The notes under the pieces were generated by a model. It was given only the letters and a program-made list of their open reading frames with translations, did no database searches and was not told the DNA's origin. From contig NZ_CP012404.1 of assembly GCF_001305595.1 (NCBI RefSeq), positions 496,001 to 560,000 on the forward strand: a stretch of 64,000 nt of DNA, read 5' to 3'. The stretch is from Azospirillum thiophilum (GTDB lineage: Bacteria > Pseudomonadota > Alphaproteobacteria > Azospirillales > Azospirillaceae). The position numbers and the translations under genes were made by a program. Of this stretch, positions 8,377 to 19,353 are shown piece by piece (the first letter of the stretch is position 1; each line of letters starts with the position of its first letter).

Positions 8377-8452
8377 TGGCTCCCGGTGCTGGACTCGAAC
8401 CAGCGACAAGCGGATTAACAGTCCGCTGCTCTACCAACTGAGCTAACCGGGA
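8377..8452 (-). tRNA. tRNA-Asn (GTT)
   Basis: The minus strand gives a standard cloverleaf with acceptor stem TCCCGGT paired with ACCGGGA, anticodon GTT in the loop CTGTTAA, T-loop GTTCGAGTC and an encoded CCA. It is the first gene of the two-tRNA transcript and lies 11 bases downstream of the promoter -10 element. Confidence 0.95.
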
Positions 8453-8463
8453 ACGGAGGCCGC

Positions 8464-8492
8464 CTTATAAAACCGCTGGCGGACTCTGGCAA
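8464..8492 (-). promoter_or_regulatory. Sigma-70-type promoter of the tRNA-Asn/Asp operon
   Basis: On the minus strand TTGCCA (8487-8492) and TATAAG (8464-8469) are separated by exactly 17 bases. Transcription would begin only a few bases before the mature tRNA-Asn 5' end. The hexamers match the housekeeping consensus well for such GC-rich DNA. Confidence 0.7.
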
Positions 8493-8757
8493 GCGGAAAA
8501 ATGCAAAGCATCGCATTTTTTCCGGACCAAGACCGAACCGCGTCGGCGACGCTTGACGACGGTCCCGCCGGGAGCGCCCGGACTCACCGATTGCCGCATC
8601 CCCAAGGTGATTAGTATCCTAAGTATTTCTCTTGAAGAGAATGGGATGTATAAAATTATGGCCCATTATGATGAGAGTTGCTAAAGTCGATACGCCTTAT
8701 AAGGGCAATCGTCGCCTTCGCATTTTTCCATGACCGCCGCCAAGCTGGGAGGTCCCC

Positions 8758-9939
8758 TTGCCCCACCATGCCAACACCCTGTTCTCGGCCCTGCCCACGG
8801 CCCAGGCGGCATCATGGAAACCGATGGGCACGGCGGCGGCCGGCAAAAGCAAGAGCCTCGTCGCCACCGCGTTTTCCGCGCCCTCCGCCGAAGCCGGGGA
8901 CAGCGTCGAGGTCAGTCCGTTGGGCAAGGCGCTGACCGGTGTTGCCGCCAAGGTCTTCGAGAAGCTGGATGGCAAGGCGCGCGGCATGCTGGAGGATGCC
9001 GTCAAGACGGGGAGCCTGACCGCCGACGATGTGGTCAAGGGCCTGCGTGGCATCGCCAAGGAGGCGGTTCAGGCCCGTTACCTCAGCGAAGCGCCACGCA
9101 CGCAGGAGGAAATGGAGTATGGCGAAAAGATGCGCTCCATCAGCGAGCGGAAATTGAAATTCAGCGCGGAGCAGACGGATATACGCAATTCATTCTCCAA
9201 ACAGATGGAGCAGGTTGAGGCGGAAAATTACGAAGATGGCTTTTCAATTTCAAAAAAAGTTGGCCTTGCAAAGGAAATGTCATCGAAATTGGAAGATCAC
9301 AAGAAAAATTTCATAGAAACATACGGTAGCCTTGACGAAAAAGTCATGAAAGATGGTGAGGAAATCGACGGTAATTTTATGGCGCGGCGGCTATCGAATA
9401 ACCTGAAACACTCGGATATTTTTTCCGGTGAAGAGGATTCGGCAGTTTTCTCCAAGGCCGATTCGCAGGCTGTCGAAAAGCTGTTCAATGCAGGGTTCCG
9501 GCCCGCCGCCTATCGGAATGCCGCGAAGGCGTTCGCCGACGAAACGGATCTCGACGGCATCCCCGATCTGGAGCGACCGAAAGCCGAGCCGCGGCAGAAA
9601 CAGGTTTCCACGGAAACGCCGCCTCCCGGCTATTCGGAGGGCAAGGCCCAGATGGATGCGGCCTGGCAAACGGCTGTGGGCATGATGATGCAGGGCAAGA
9701 ACGCTGCGGAGAACGACCCGATGGTCGCCCTGCTGAAGGCCAATGCGAACGCCACCTTCGGTCGCCAGGGGTATCCTGCCCTCCAGCCGTTGCCGGCCAC
9801 CTCCCAGACTGCTATGGGAGGCGCCGCCGCGACCACCGACAACAACGCCGTTCTTGGCGCGCTGACCCAATCGCTGAAGGAGGGCGCCATATCAGGCACT
9901 TCCACCGCCAGAGGCGTACGAAACGATACCCAGGTTTGA
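8758..9939 (+). CDS. Hypothetical protein with coiled-coil-like centre and unusual base composition
   Basis: I do not recognise this 393-aa protein. It starts at TTG behind a strong GGGAGG with good spacing. The N-terminal ~45 residues are Ala/Ser-rich. Then comes SVEVSPLGKALTGVAAKVFEKL and a helical stretch (GMLEDAVKTGSLTADDVVKGLRG). The 'xxLSPxGKAL' type of opening is seen in several alphaproteobacterial proteins linked to flagella or export, but that is a weak hint. Residues ~120-240 are charged and probably coiled. The C-terminus is polar with Pro, Asn and Gln. No signal peptide or membrane segment is seen. The middle (about 9170-9480) is far more AT-rich than its neighbours, suggesting recent acquisition or relaxed codon use. 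It stands alone between the tRNA genes and another unknown gene. Confidence 0.65.
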   Translation: MPHHANTLFSALPTAQAASWKPMGTAAAGKSKSLVATAFSAPSAEAGDSVEVSPLGKALTGVAAKVFEKLDGKARGMLEDAVKTGSLTADDVVKGLRGIAKEAVQARYLSEAPRTQEEMEYGEKMRSISERKLKFSAEQTDIRNSFSKQMEQVEAENYEDGFSISKKVGLAKEMSSKLEDHKKNFIETYGSLDEKVMKDGEEIDGNFMARRLSNNLKHSDIFSGEEDSAVFSKADSQAVEKLFNAGFRPAAYRNAAKAFADETDLDGIPDLERPKAEPRQKQVSTETPPPGYSEGKAQMDAAWQTAVGMMMQGKNAAENDPMVALLKANANATFGRQGYPALQPLPATSQTAMGGAAATTDNNAVLGALTQSLKEGAISGTSTARGVRNDTQV

Positions 9940-10105
9940 CGATTCCACACCATGGATTTGCGTGAAGCCGGTTCAATCCCGCATGCCGGGCGCCAGACGG
10001 ACGGTTGACGGCCGGCCATTTCCGATATTGGGCTCACCCTTGACAATTCGGGGCTTTTCAGGCTTTTTCTCGCCCTCACTTCCCCACCATTTTCCGCAGG
10101 CCCCG

Positions 10106-10684
10106 ATGTCCGAGGTCGTCCCCTTCGCCGCCGCCCGTGAGGCGCTGCTCGCACGCCTGACCGAACAGCTGCCGCCGTCGTCGGAATGGGCGGGCCGCCT
10201 GCTGCTGATGCCCGACGGACGCCGGGTGGAGCCGATGCCGGCGGCGGACGCGGTTGAGTCGTTGCGCAGCTTCCGCGCCGGCCTGGGCGAGGCGATCGGC
10301 GCCGCCGCCTGCTCGGTCGGCGGGGTGTGGGTCGGGCGCGAGGATTGCCTGGACTGGGACGGGCTGCTGGCGCCGCTGGCGGTCGCCGCCGCCTATGTGG
10401 TCGGCCGCACCCAGTCGGCCGGCGGCTTCGCGGCCGAGCTGTTCCGCTGCAAGGACGCGCTGGCCGGCTGGGGCGTGCGCGGCCTGCGCGGCGACCCGGC
10501 GGTCGCCCGCGCCGCCGGCTATGCCGTGGTGTCGGTCAGCCGCCGCGCCGACGATCAGGAGATCGTGCTGGACCGGGTGATGGACACCTTCGCCTTCGTG
10601 ATGCGCAGCCAGGGCGAGCCGACGGTGGCGACCGCCGACATGGACCGCCGGCTGGTCAAGCGGGCAGTGCCGCTGCGCCGGTGA
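10106..10684 (+). CDS. Hypothetical protein
   Basis: This 192-aa protein is not recognised. It is a soluble, Ala/Arg-rich polypeptide with normal codon use for this genome and no signal peptide. Notable segments are DGRRVEPMPAADAVESLRSFRAGL and RTQSAGGFAAELFRCKDALAGWG. An in-frame extension upstream of the chosen ATG has poor coding character. It is followed immediately by a palindromic repeat. Confidence 0.55.
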   Translation: MSEVVPFAAAREALLARLTEQLPPSSEWAGRLLLMPDGRRVEPMPAADAVESLRSFRAGLGEAIGAAACSVGGVWVGREDCLDWDGLLAPLAVAAAYVVGRTQSAGGFAAELFRCKDALAGWGVRGLRGDPAVARAAGYAVVSVSRRADDQEIVLDRVMDTFAFVMRSQGEPTVATADMDRRLVKRAVPLRR

Positions 10685-10702
10685 GCGATGGGGCTGTGTG
10701 AT

Positions 10703-10830
10703 GCCCCTCCCCGGCCCCCCCCGCTATCGGACGGACCTTCGGTCCGCCGAGGGCGGGAAAGGGAACTGTGCCGCTGTCGCACCAGCCCCCTCTCCCGCGG
10801 AACGCGGGGGAGGGTCGGGGAGGGGGCAAA
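10703..10830. repeat. GC-rich palindromic repeat (copy 2)
   Basis: Two hairpins lie in tandem. A small one, cggaccttcggtccg, is at 10732-10746 and is followed by the shared motif ggtccgccgag. A larger one (10786-10827) has ccccctctcccgcg facing cgcgggggaggg. It lies between convergent genes and probably acts as a bidirectional transcription barrier. Confidence 0.65.
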
Positions 10831-10844
10831 AAGTCCGGCCGCCC

Positions 10845-11750
10845 TTACCCCTGCCCCAGCGCGCAACGCGCCGCAGCGAGGTCCCAGGCCGCACAGCCGA
10901 CGCTCTTGAACAGGCGCGGCCGACCGGCGGTCGCCCGGCCCTCCAGCGCATCGACCAGCGACTTCACGCCGCTCCAGTCCACCCCGGCCTGGATGAGGTC
11001 GCCCGCCTCGTGGTGGGCACCGGCGGGGTCGTCGACGAACAGCTCGCTGCCATGGACGGCGGTCGGACCGAATTCCGCCATCTCCGGCTTGAAGGCGCCG
11101 ACGCCGACCAGCAGCCGGTCGGGGCGCGGCGTCTCGTCATAGATCGGGGCGAGGCTGGTGGTCAGCGCGATCACCACCTCGGCGGCGGGATCGACCGGGC
11201 CGCTCATCGGCCGCAACGCCACGCCCTGTCCCTCATGCCTGGCGCAGAAGGCCGCCGCACCGTCCAGGCTGCGACTGTGGATGTCGACGCGGATGCCGGG
11301 ATAGAGCGCGGCGAGCGCGGCGACATGGCCAGACGACTGCGTACCGGCTCCGAGCAGCGCGACATGGCGCGGTGCCGCCGGGGCCAGCGTCCGGATACCC
11401 AGCATCGACACCGCGGCGGTGCGGCGCGCGGTGACGGTCGGGCCGTCCAGGATCAGGCGGGGCGCGCCGGTGACGGCGTCGAAGGCGCTGACCACGCCAT
11501 GGATGGTCGGCAGCCCGCGGGCGCCGTTGCCGGGATTGACGTTGACCAGCTTGTGGATGGCGATGTCCGTCGATGTCGCCGGCATCGACAGCAGCACGCC
11601 GCCATCCGGCAGCGGCAGCACCTGCCGTTCCGGGCTGGCGATGCGCCCGGCGGCATAGTCGTGCGCCGCGGCGGCGACCGCGTCGCACAGGGCCGGGAAG
11701 GGAAGACGGGCGGCGGTCTGTTCGGCGGTCAGGACTGCGAGCGACGTCAC
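10845..11750 (-). CDS. Ornithine cyclodeaminase / delta-1-pyrroline-2-carboxylate reductase family protein
   Basis: The 301-aa product belongs to the OCD/mu-crystallin family. It has a substrate-binding N-terminal half (IHKLVNVNPGN, GLPTIHGVV, DGPTVTARRTAAVSML) and a Rossmann NAD(P)-binding half (HVALLGAGTQSSGHVAAL). The family contains ornithine cyclodeaminases, alanine dehydrogenases and ketimine reductases. The motif pattern fits the ketimine-reductase group that converts cyclic imines from hydroxyproline or lysine breakdown to proline or pipecolate. It begins at GTG preceded by GAGGAA and is followed on the same strand by folB, with no obvious metabolic link. Confidence 0.75.
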   Translation of the reverse strand: MTSLAVLTAEQTAARLPFPALCDAVAAAAHDYAAGRIASPERQVLPLPDGGVLLSMPATSTDIAIHKLVNVNPGNGARGLPTIHGVVSAFDAVTGAPRLILDGPTVTARRTAAVSMLGIRTLAPAAPRHVALLGAGTQSSGHVAALAALYPGIRVDIHSRSLDGAAAFCARHEGQGVALRPMSGPVDPAAEVVIALTTSLAPIYDETPRPDRLLVGVGAFKPEMAEFGPTAVHGSELFVDDPAGAHHEAGDLIQAGVDWSGVKSLVDALEGRATAGRPRLFKSVGCAAWDLAAARCALGQG

Positions 11751-11787
11751 GGGGCTGCTTCCTCATATGGCCGGAGAAGAGGGAGGG

Positions 11788-12171
11788 TCAGGCGCGGGCG
11801 CGCTCGATCTCCACGCCGACGCTGGCGGCGTCGGGGAAGACGTCCAGCTTCTCCACCCGCACCTTGGCCAGCGTCACCCGCGCGTCGGCGAGGCAGCGTT
11901 CGGCGATGCGCTCGGCCAGCGTCTCGACCAGCGTGACATGGCCCTGGGTGACCACGCCCTTGACGATGGTCGCCACGTCCTCGCCGGTCACGCCGGGGGC
12001 GATCACCTCGAGGTCGAGGTTCAGACGGATGCGCTGTGGCTTCAGCCGCTCATGGGCGTAGACGCCGATCAGCGCGTCCATCACCAGATCGCGAACGAAA
12101 CAACGGGTGGACAGCGTCGCCGGGGCCGAGCGCGGCACCGGGGCGGTGACGGTGGCGAAGAGCTTGTTCAT
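11788..12171 (-). CDS. folB: Dihydroneopterin aldolase
   Basis: FolB converts 7,8-dihydroneopterin to 6-hydroxymethyl-dihydropterin and glycolaldehyde in folate synthesis. The 127-aa length and motifs fit the family: the opening beta strand with DALIGVYAHER, RIRLNLDLEV, the catalytic-region ETLAERIAERCL and the final VRVEKLDVFPDAASVGVEIER. I chose the ATG giving MNKLFATV; a GTG six codons upstream is possible. It lies downstream of ccrM's stop on the same strand and may share its transcript. Confidence 0.85.
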   Translation of the reverse strand: MNKLFATVTAPVPRSAPATLSTRCFVRDLVMDALIGVYAHERLKPQRIRLNLDLEVIAPGVTGEDVATIVKGVVTQGHVTLVETLAERIAERCLADARVTLAKVRVEKLDVFPDAASVGVEIERARA

Positions 12172-12259
12172 GGCCGAAAGCCCTAGCACGGCGGCGCCAC
12201 CGCTGCCAAGCCGCCGTCCCTCCCGATGCCCATGCCGGGGGGGCAGGGCTGGGGCGGAC

Positions 12260-14983
<2,724 letters not shown>

Positions 14984-15066
14984 TCATCCTCCGTCTGCCC
15001 TGTTCCGGGTCTCCCTCTTTGGTTCTTGCCGGGGTGGGGTTTAACACGACAGATGAGACGATACTG

Positions 15067-15690
15067 ATGTTCGACCGTCCGCAGCGCTCTTCCTTCCGCG
15101 CTCCCGAGATCACCCAGCGCGACATCCGCGCCACCGTCAAGTGGTTCAACGCCACCAAGGGCTTCGGCTTCGTCACCCCCGACGACGGTTCGCCCGACGC
15201 CTTCCTCCACTCCACGGTTCTGCAGTTCTGCGGACACGACAGCCTGCCCGAAGGCGCGACCATCACCTGCGACCTGTCGCGCGGCCCGAAGGGCCCGCAG
15301 GTTGCCACCATCCATGCGGTCGACACCTCGACCGCCGCCCCGAGCCGCCCGCGCGCCCCGCGCGGTGGTGATTCGTGGGGCAACGACGGCGGCTACGGCG
15401 GTGGCGGCGGCGGTTACGGCGGCGGCAGCAGCCGCGGCGGTTACAGCGCCGGCGGTTACGACGACTCGGACAGCGGCGGCGGCGAGACCGTCGACGGCAC
15501 GGTGAAGTGGTTCAACGTGTCGAAGGGCTTCGGCTTCATCGCCCCGTCCACCGGCGGCAAGGACATCTTCGTGCACATCCGTGCGCTGGAGCGGTCGGGC
15601 ATCTCCGGTCTGGACGACGGCGCGCAGGTCCGCGTGACCATCCGCCAGGGTGCCAAGGGCCCCGAGGCGCAGCGCGTCGAGATGGCCTGA
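15067..15690 (+). CDS. Two-domain cold-shock protein
   Basis: The 207-aa product has two cold-shock domains. The first (residues ~18-75) starts ATVKWFNATKGFGFV and the second (~140-205) starts GTVKWFNVSKGFGFI. Both carry the RNP1 RNA-binding motif (KGFGFV, KGFGFI) and RNP2-like segments (DAFLHS, DIFVHI). A Gly/Ser/Tyr-rich linker (~95-138) joins them and is probably disordered. Double-domain CSPs are common in alphaproteobacteria and act as RNA chaperones. About 240 bases upstream are non-coding and could form a long leader, as in cold-regulated csp mRNAs. A strong terminator follows. Confidence 0.9.
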   Translation: MFDRPQRSSFRAPEITQRDIRATVKWFNATKGFGFVTPDDGSPDAFLHSTVLQFCGHDSLPEGATITCDLSRGPKGPQVATIHAVDTSTAAPSRPRAPRGGDSWGNDGGYGGGGGGYGGGSSRGGYSAGGYDDSDSGGGETVDGTVKWFNVSKGFGFIAPSTGGKDIFVHIRALERSGISGLDDGAQVRVTIRQGAKGPEAQRVEMA

Positions 15691-15714
15691 TCCCTCATCG
15701 GTCGTCGTGAAGTG

Positions 15715-15749
15715 AAAGGCCCCCGCTCCATTGGAGCGGGGGCCTTTTT
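15715..15749 (+). terminator. Intrinsic terminator of the cold-shock gene
   Basis: The hairpin aaaggcccccgctcca / ttggagcgggggccttt has perfect arms and runs into a T-tract. The A-run on its 5' side gives a U-run on the other strand too, so it should also stop the converging ABC transporter transcript. Confidence 0.92.
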
Positions 15750-15814
15750 CATGCCGGGTCCGATTTATGCCGGCCCGATTTATGCTGGCCGGTACAGGCC
15801 CGGTCGGAACCGCC

Positions 15815-17494
15815 CTATGGCGTGTCCCAATAATGGCAGGCGACATGGTGGCCGGGCGCCACCTCCTCCAGCGGCGGGACGGCCTGGGCGCAGAACTCGC
15901 GGGCCAGCGGGCAGCGGCGGCGCAGCGGGCAGCCGCCCGGCGGGCTGAAGGCGGACGGCGCTTCGCCCTCCAGCGCCGGGCGGCCGCCGTTCGCGGCGGC
16001 CAGCATCGCCCGGCTGTAGGGGTGCAGCGGCGCGCTGCGCAAGGCGTCGGCATCAGCGCTCTCGACCACCCGCCCGGCCAGCATCACGATGCCGCGATGG
16101 GCGTCGCGCAGCCCCTCGCCATAGCGCTCGGTCGCCAGGATCAGCGACAGGCGCCGCCGGTCGCGCACCGCCATCAGCCGGTCGAGGAACCCCTCGCGCT
16201 CCTCCGCCGACAGGCTGGCGGCCGGCTCGTCGGCGATCAGCACCCGCGGCTCGGGCAGCAGGGCGCGGGCCAGCCCGGCATGGGCGGCTTCCGCCGCCGT
16301 CAGTGAGGCCGGCCAGCGAAGCGCCGTCTCGGGGCGCTGGCCGGCATCCTCCAGTGCGGCGTCGATGTGACGGTCGCGGCGATCCGCGGCGATGTCCGGT
16401 CGCAGGCTCTCCAGCGCCAGGGCGAACTGCGCACCGACGGTCATGGCGGGATCGAAGGAGGCTGCCGGATCAGGGAACAGCGGCTGGAGGTCGCGCCGGG
16501 CGCGGCGCAGGCCGCCGGGATCGGGGTCGCTTTCCCCCGTCGGCGGCGGGGCGGCGGCGGCCACCAGATCGCGGCCCATCCAGGCGACCATTCCGGTGGT
16601 CGGCGGCGGCAGGCACAGCAGGGCGCGGGCCAACGTCGCCTTGGCGCTGCCGGTCTCGCCCAGCAGGGCCAGTGTCTCGCCGGTCCGCAGATCGAGGTCG
16701 ATGCCGTGCAGGACCGTCAGCGCCCGCGCCTCTCCCTTCGGGCCGGGGGCGAGCGGATAGGCGACGCCGACGCCGCGGGCGTGCAGGCGGGCGGTGCCCG
16801 GCGGCTCCAGCGGCGTGGCGGGCGCCGTCCGCGGCGGCTCCGGCGGCAGGAGTCGGCCACGGCGCAGGCTCAGGACCCGGTCGGCGGGGCCGGCCACCCC
16901 ATCCTCCGGTCGGCCGGCGAGCAGCAGGGCGACCCCATCGGCCCGCGCCCAGTCGGCCAGCCGGTGGAGCAGCCGCAGCCGGACCGTCGGGTCCAGCCCG
17001 GCCCCCGGCGCATCGGCCAGCAGCACCGCCGGTCCCACCGCCACCGCCATGGCGAACAGGCAGGCCCAGCGCAGCGACTCCGGCAGCTGTTCGGGGGGCA
17101 GGTCGAAACGGCGGGCGGCGGGCGGCACGCCCATGCGGTCCAGCCCGTCGGCCATGCGGCGCAGCGCCCCGCGCAGGTCGAGCCCGAGATGGTGGCCGAC
17201 CACCTCCGCCACCTGCAGGGCCAGCGGCCGGCGCGGCGCCAGCCTGCCGCCCTGGGCGATCAGCAGGCGGCTGCCGTCGACACGCAGGTTTCCCGCCGCG
17301 TCGACCCCGGCCGGCCGGCAGCCGGCGAGCGTGCCGAGCAGGGCGGTCTTGCCGCTGCCGGCACCGCCGGTGACCGCCACCACCTCCCCCCGCTCCACCT
17401 GCAGGAAGGCGCGGTCGAGCAGGACGCGGTCGCCCAGCATCAGGGTCAGCGCCTCGGTCTCCACCGGGGCGGTCTTCGGTTCGATGTGGGTCAT
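15815..17494 (-). CDS. Fused two-domain peptide-type ABC transporter ATPase with degenerate motifs
   Basis: This 559-aa protein joins two ATPase domains in the DppD-DppF manner. Domain 1 has an intact Walker A (GGAGSGKT, 43-50). Its Walker B ends ADAP (160-163), so Ala162 replaces the catalytic Glu, and no LSGGQ signature is seen. Domain 2 (from ~235) has GETGSAKAT (279-287), with Ala in place of the Gly before Lys. It has a weak signature (SLTAAEAAHAGLARAL) but an intact Walker B (LIADEPA). The C-terminus has the oligopeptide-transporter extension with four Cys (CPLRRRCPLAREFC and a later HVACHYW). The family imports dipeptides, oligopeptides or nickel. ATG overlaps the permease stop by 4 bases. 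No binding-protein gene is nearby. Confidence 0.75.
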   Translation of the reverse strand: MTHIEPKTAPVETEALTLMLGDRVLLDRAFLQVERGEVVAVTGGAGSGKTALLGTLAGCRPAGVDAAGNLRVDGSRLLIAQGGRLAPRRPLALQVAEVVGHHLGLDLRGALRRMADGLDRMGVPPAARRFDLPPEQLPESLRWACLFAMAVAVGPAVLLADAPGAGLDPTVRLRLLHRLADWARADGVALLLAGRPEDGVAGPADRVLSLRRGRLLPPEPPRTAPATPLEPPGTARLHARGVGVAYPLAPGPKGEARALTVLHGIDLDLRTGETLALLGETGSAKATLARALLCLPPPTTGMVAWMGRDLVAAAAPPPTGESDPDPGGLRRARRDLQPLFPDPAASFDPAMTVGAQFALALESLRPDIAADRRDRHIDAALEDAGQRPETALRWPASLTAAEAAHAGLARALLPEPRVLIADEPAASLSAEEREGFLDRLMAVRDRRRLSLILATERYGEGLRDAHRGIVMLAGRVVESADADALRSAPLHPYSRAMLAAANGGRPALEGEAPSAFSPPGGCPLRRRCPLAREFCAQAVPPLEEVAPGHHVACHYWDTP

Positions 17495-18333
17495 GAATTG
17501 TGCCGACCGGGACTGTGAGGGCCGGGACTGTGAGGGCCGGGCTTGCGGTTTCCCGCCACCGCGGAGTCGGAGATGGCGCAGGCTGCCCACAGCGCGAGCG
17601 CCAGCAGCAGGGCCGGCGGGGCGAAGGCCAGCGGGTCGCCCAGCCGCGCCGCCAGCCCGATCGAGGCGCCCCAACTGCCCAGCGCCGGCGGCAGGCCGAG
17701 GCCGAGCAGGCTGGCGAAGCTCTCGGCCGCCAGCACGCGCGGCAGGGCCAGCATCCCGGCGGCCAGCAGGGGCCGCAGCGCGTTGGGGAGCAGATGGCGG
17801 CGCAGCACCTCATGCTCCGGCAGGCCGGCGGCGCGGGCTGCGGTCAGGAACTCCGCCCGCATCAGCGCCGACAGCTCGGCATGGGCGAGCGCGGCGACCG
17901 CCGGGGCGGCGGTCAGCGCGGTGACCAGGGCCAGCGGCCACACATCGCCCAGGAGGCCGCCGGCCAGCGGCACCAGCAGGGCGAGCGGCAGGCCGGTGAG
18001 CCGGTTGGCGGCGCCGATCGTCCGCCGTCCTGCCCGCTCGCTCATCAGATTGCCGAGCAGCCCGGCCAGCAGCGCCCAGCCGATGCCCAGCGCCCCGCCC
18101 AGCACCCCGGCCAGCAGAGCGAAGGACAGGCTGCCCCGCCCATCGAGCAGCGCGGCGGCCACCGGATCGGCGTCCAGCCGGTGGATCGCGCTGCCGTCTG
18201 CCATCAGCGGGGCCGCGGCGGAGGCGAGCGCCAGGGCCGCCAGCACGGCAGCACCCGACAGCCCGCGGGCGAAGCCGGCACGCGGCGCCGGATCGGCAGG
18301 ATGGGAAAGCGGCGGTTGGTCGAACTCGGCCAT
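17491..18333 (-). CDS. Peptide-type ABC transporter permease (DppC-like)
   Basis: The 280-aa protein has about six hydrophobic segments and the permease EAA-like loop, EFLTAARAAGLPEHEVLRRHLLPNALRP (about residues 160-187), which docks to the ATPase. It is shorter and more Ala/Leu-rich than typical DppC. The C-terminus ends with a small duplication (GPHSPGPHSPGRH) caused by a tandem DNA repeat. It has AAAGGA before its ATG. Its stop overlaps the ATPase start (ATGA), so the two are translationally coupled. Confidence 0.75.
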   Translation of the reverse strand: MAEFDQPPLSHPADPAPRAGFARGLSGAAVLAALALASAAAPLMADGSAIHRLDADPVAAALLDGRGSLSFALLAGVLGGALGIGWALLAGLLGNLMSERAGRRTIGAANRLTGLPLALLVPLAGGLLGDVWPLALVTALTAAPAVAALAHAELSALMRAEFLTAARAAGLPEHEVLRRHLLPNALRPLLAAGMLALPRVLAAESFASLLGLGLPPALGSWGASIGLAARLGDPLAFAPPALLLALALWAACAISDSAVAGNRKPGPHSPGPHSPGRHNS

Positions 18334-18369
18334 CGGATCCTTTCGTTGATCGCTGGTCGCTGTCGTCGC

Positions 18370-19134
18370 TCACGCCCCTTCATAGGGCGTGGAGCTGTGG
18401 TTGGCCGGGTCGATCCAGTCGCGGACGGCAAGGCCGAGCGCGGCGAGCAGGGCGGTCAGCCCGCCCAGCGCCACCAGGGCCGGCACCGCTCCGGACGCCG
18501 TTCCGGCGCGGGCGGCGTCGATCATCAATGCGCCGGCACCCGGCAGGTCGAGCAGGCTTTCCAGCGCCACCGCCCCGACCATCGCGGCCAGCACCGCGGC
18601 GCGCAGGCCCCGCATCACCGGTGCGACCGCCTGCGGCAGGGCGTGGTGGCGCAGCACGGCACGCTCGTCCAGCCCAAGTCCGCGGGCCATGCGCACGGCA
18701 CCGCCCTCCGGGCCCGGTCCCAGCGCGCGGTCCATCGCCGGGCGCGCCAGCCGGGCGGCCTGGCAGGCGGCGGGAATGGCGAGCGCCGTCCAGCCCAGCG
18801 GCGTCGGCGAGGCGCCCACCCGCACGGCAAGCGTGGCGAGCGCGGCCAGCAGGAACCCCGGCAGCAGCGGCCCGGCCCCGGCCAGCAGCCGCCCGAACAG
18901 TCCGCCCGGCGACCGTGGCGCCACCGCGGCCCAGGCACCCGCCAACGTGCCCAGCGCGGTGCCGACGGCGAGCGACGGCAGGGTCAGCAGCAGCGTCACC
19001 GCCAGCCCGCGCAGCAGCGCCATGGCGGCGTCCGGCTGCGGCGCCGACAGGGCGGCCAGCCCCACCCCCGCCGCCATCGGCAGGACGGCGGTCGGCACGG
19101 CATCGATGAGATGGCGGATCAGCGGACGCGGCAT
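18370..19134 (-). CDS. Peptide-type ABC transporter permease (DppB-like)
   Basis: This is the first gene of the three-gene transporter cluster. The 254-aa product is hydrophobic with around six membrane spans. Its cytoplasmic loop RMARGLGLDERAVLRHHALPQAVAPVMRGL matches the EAA loop of peptide-transporter permeases. It lacks the longer N-terminal periplasmic part of canonical DppB (usually over 300 aa), so it is short for the family. No clear ribosome-binding site precedes the ATG. The partner permease starts 36 bases after its stop. Confidence 0.7.
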   Translation of the reverse strand: MPRPLIRHLIDAVPTAVLPMAAGVGLAALSAPQPDAAMALLRGLAVTLLLTLPSLAVGTALGTLAGAWAAVAPRSPGGLFGRLLAGAGPLLPGFLLAALATLAVRVGASPTPLGWTALAIPAACQAARLARPAMDRALGPGPEGGAVRMARGLGLDERAVLRHHALPQAVAPVMRGLRAAVLAAMVGAVALESLLDLPGAGALMIDAARAGTASGAVPALVALGGLTALLAALGLAVRDWIDPANHSSTPYEGA

Positions 19135-19353
19135 CGGCGGTAAAATGACAGGATGGATATGAGGTGCGACCGTAAGCGTCCATGCCCCCGCCGGGCAACT
19201 GAATTAGCGCTTTCGGCCGGTCGGACCGATTTTGCGGCCGTTCCGGACGCCGGATGGCTGCAATTCCCACCGGCTTTCACCAAATGGCTGAGGGCGGGGA
19301 GGGAAAGTCCTTCCCAGATGTTGTGACCCAGGATCCACACCCGACCGGCCCCC

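Noticed and set aside
8600-8740. A flagellar sigma-28-like promoter (ctaaag ... ttataagg) before the unknown gene at 8758
   Set aside because: The spacing and -10 sequence do not fit the sigma-28 consensus; only general AT-richness is supported.
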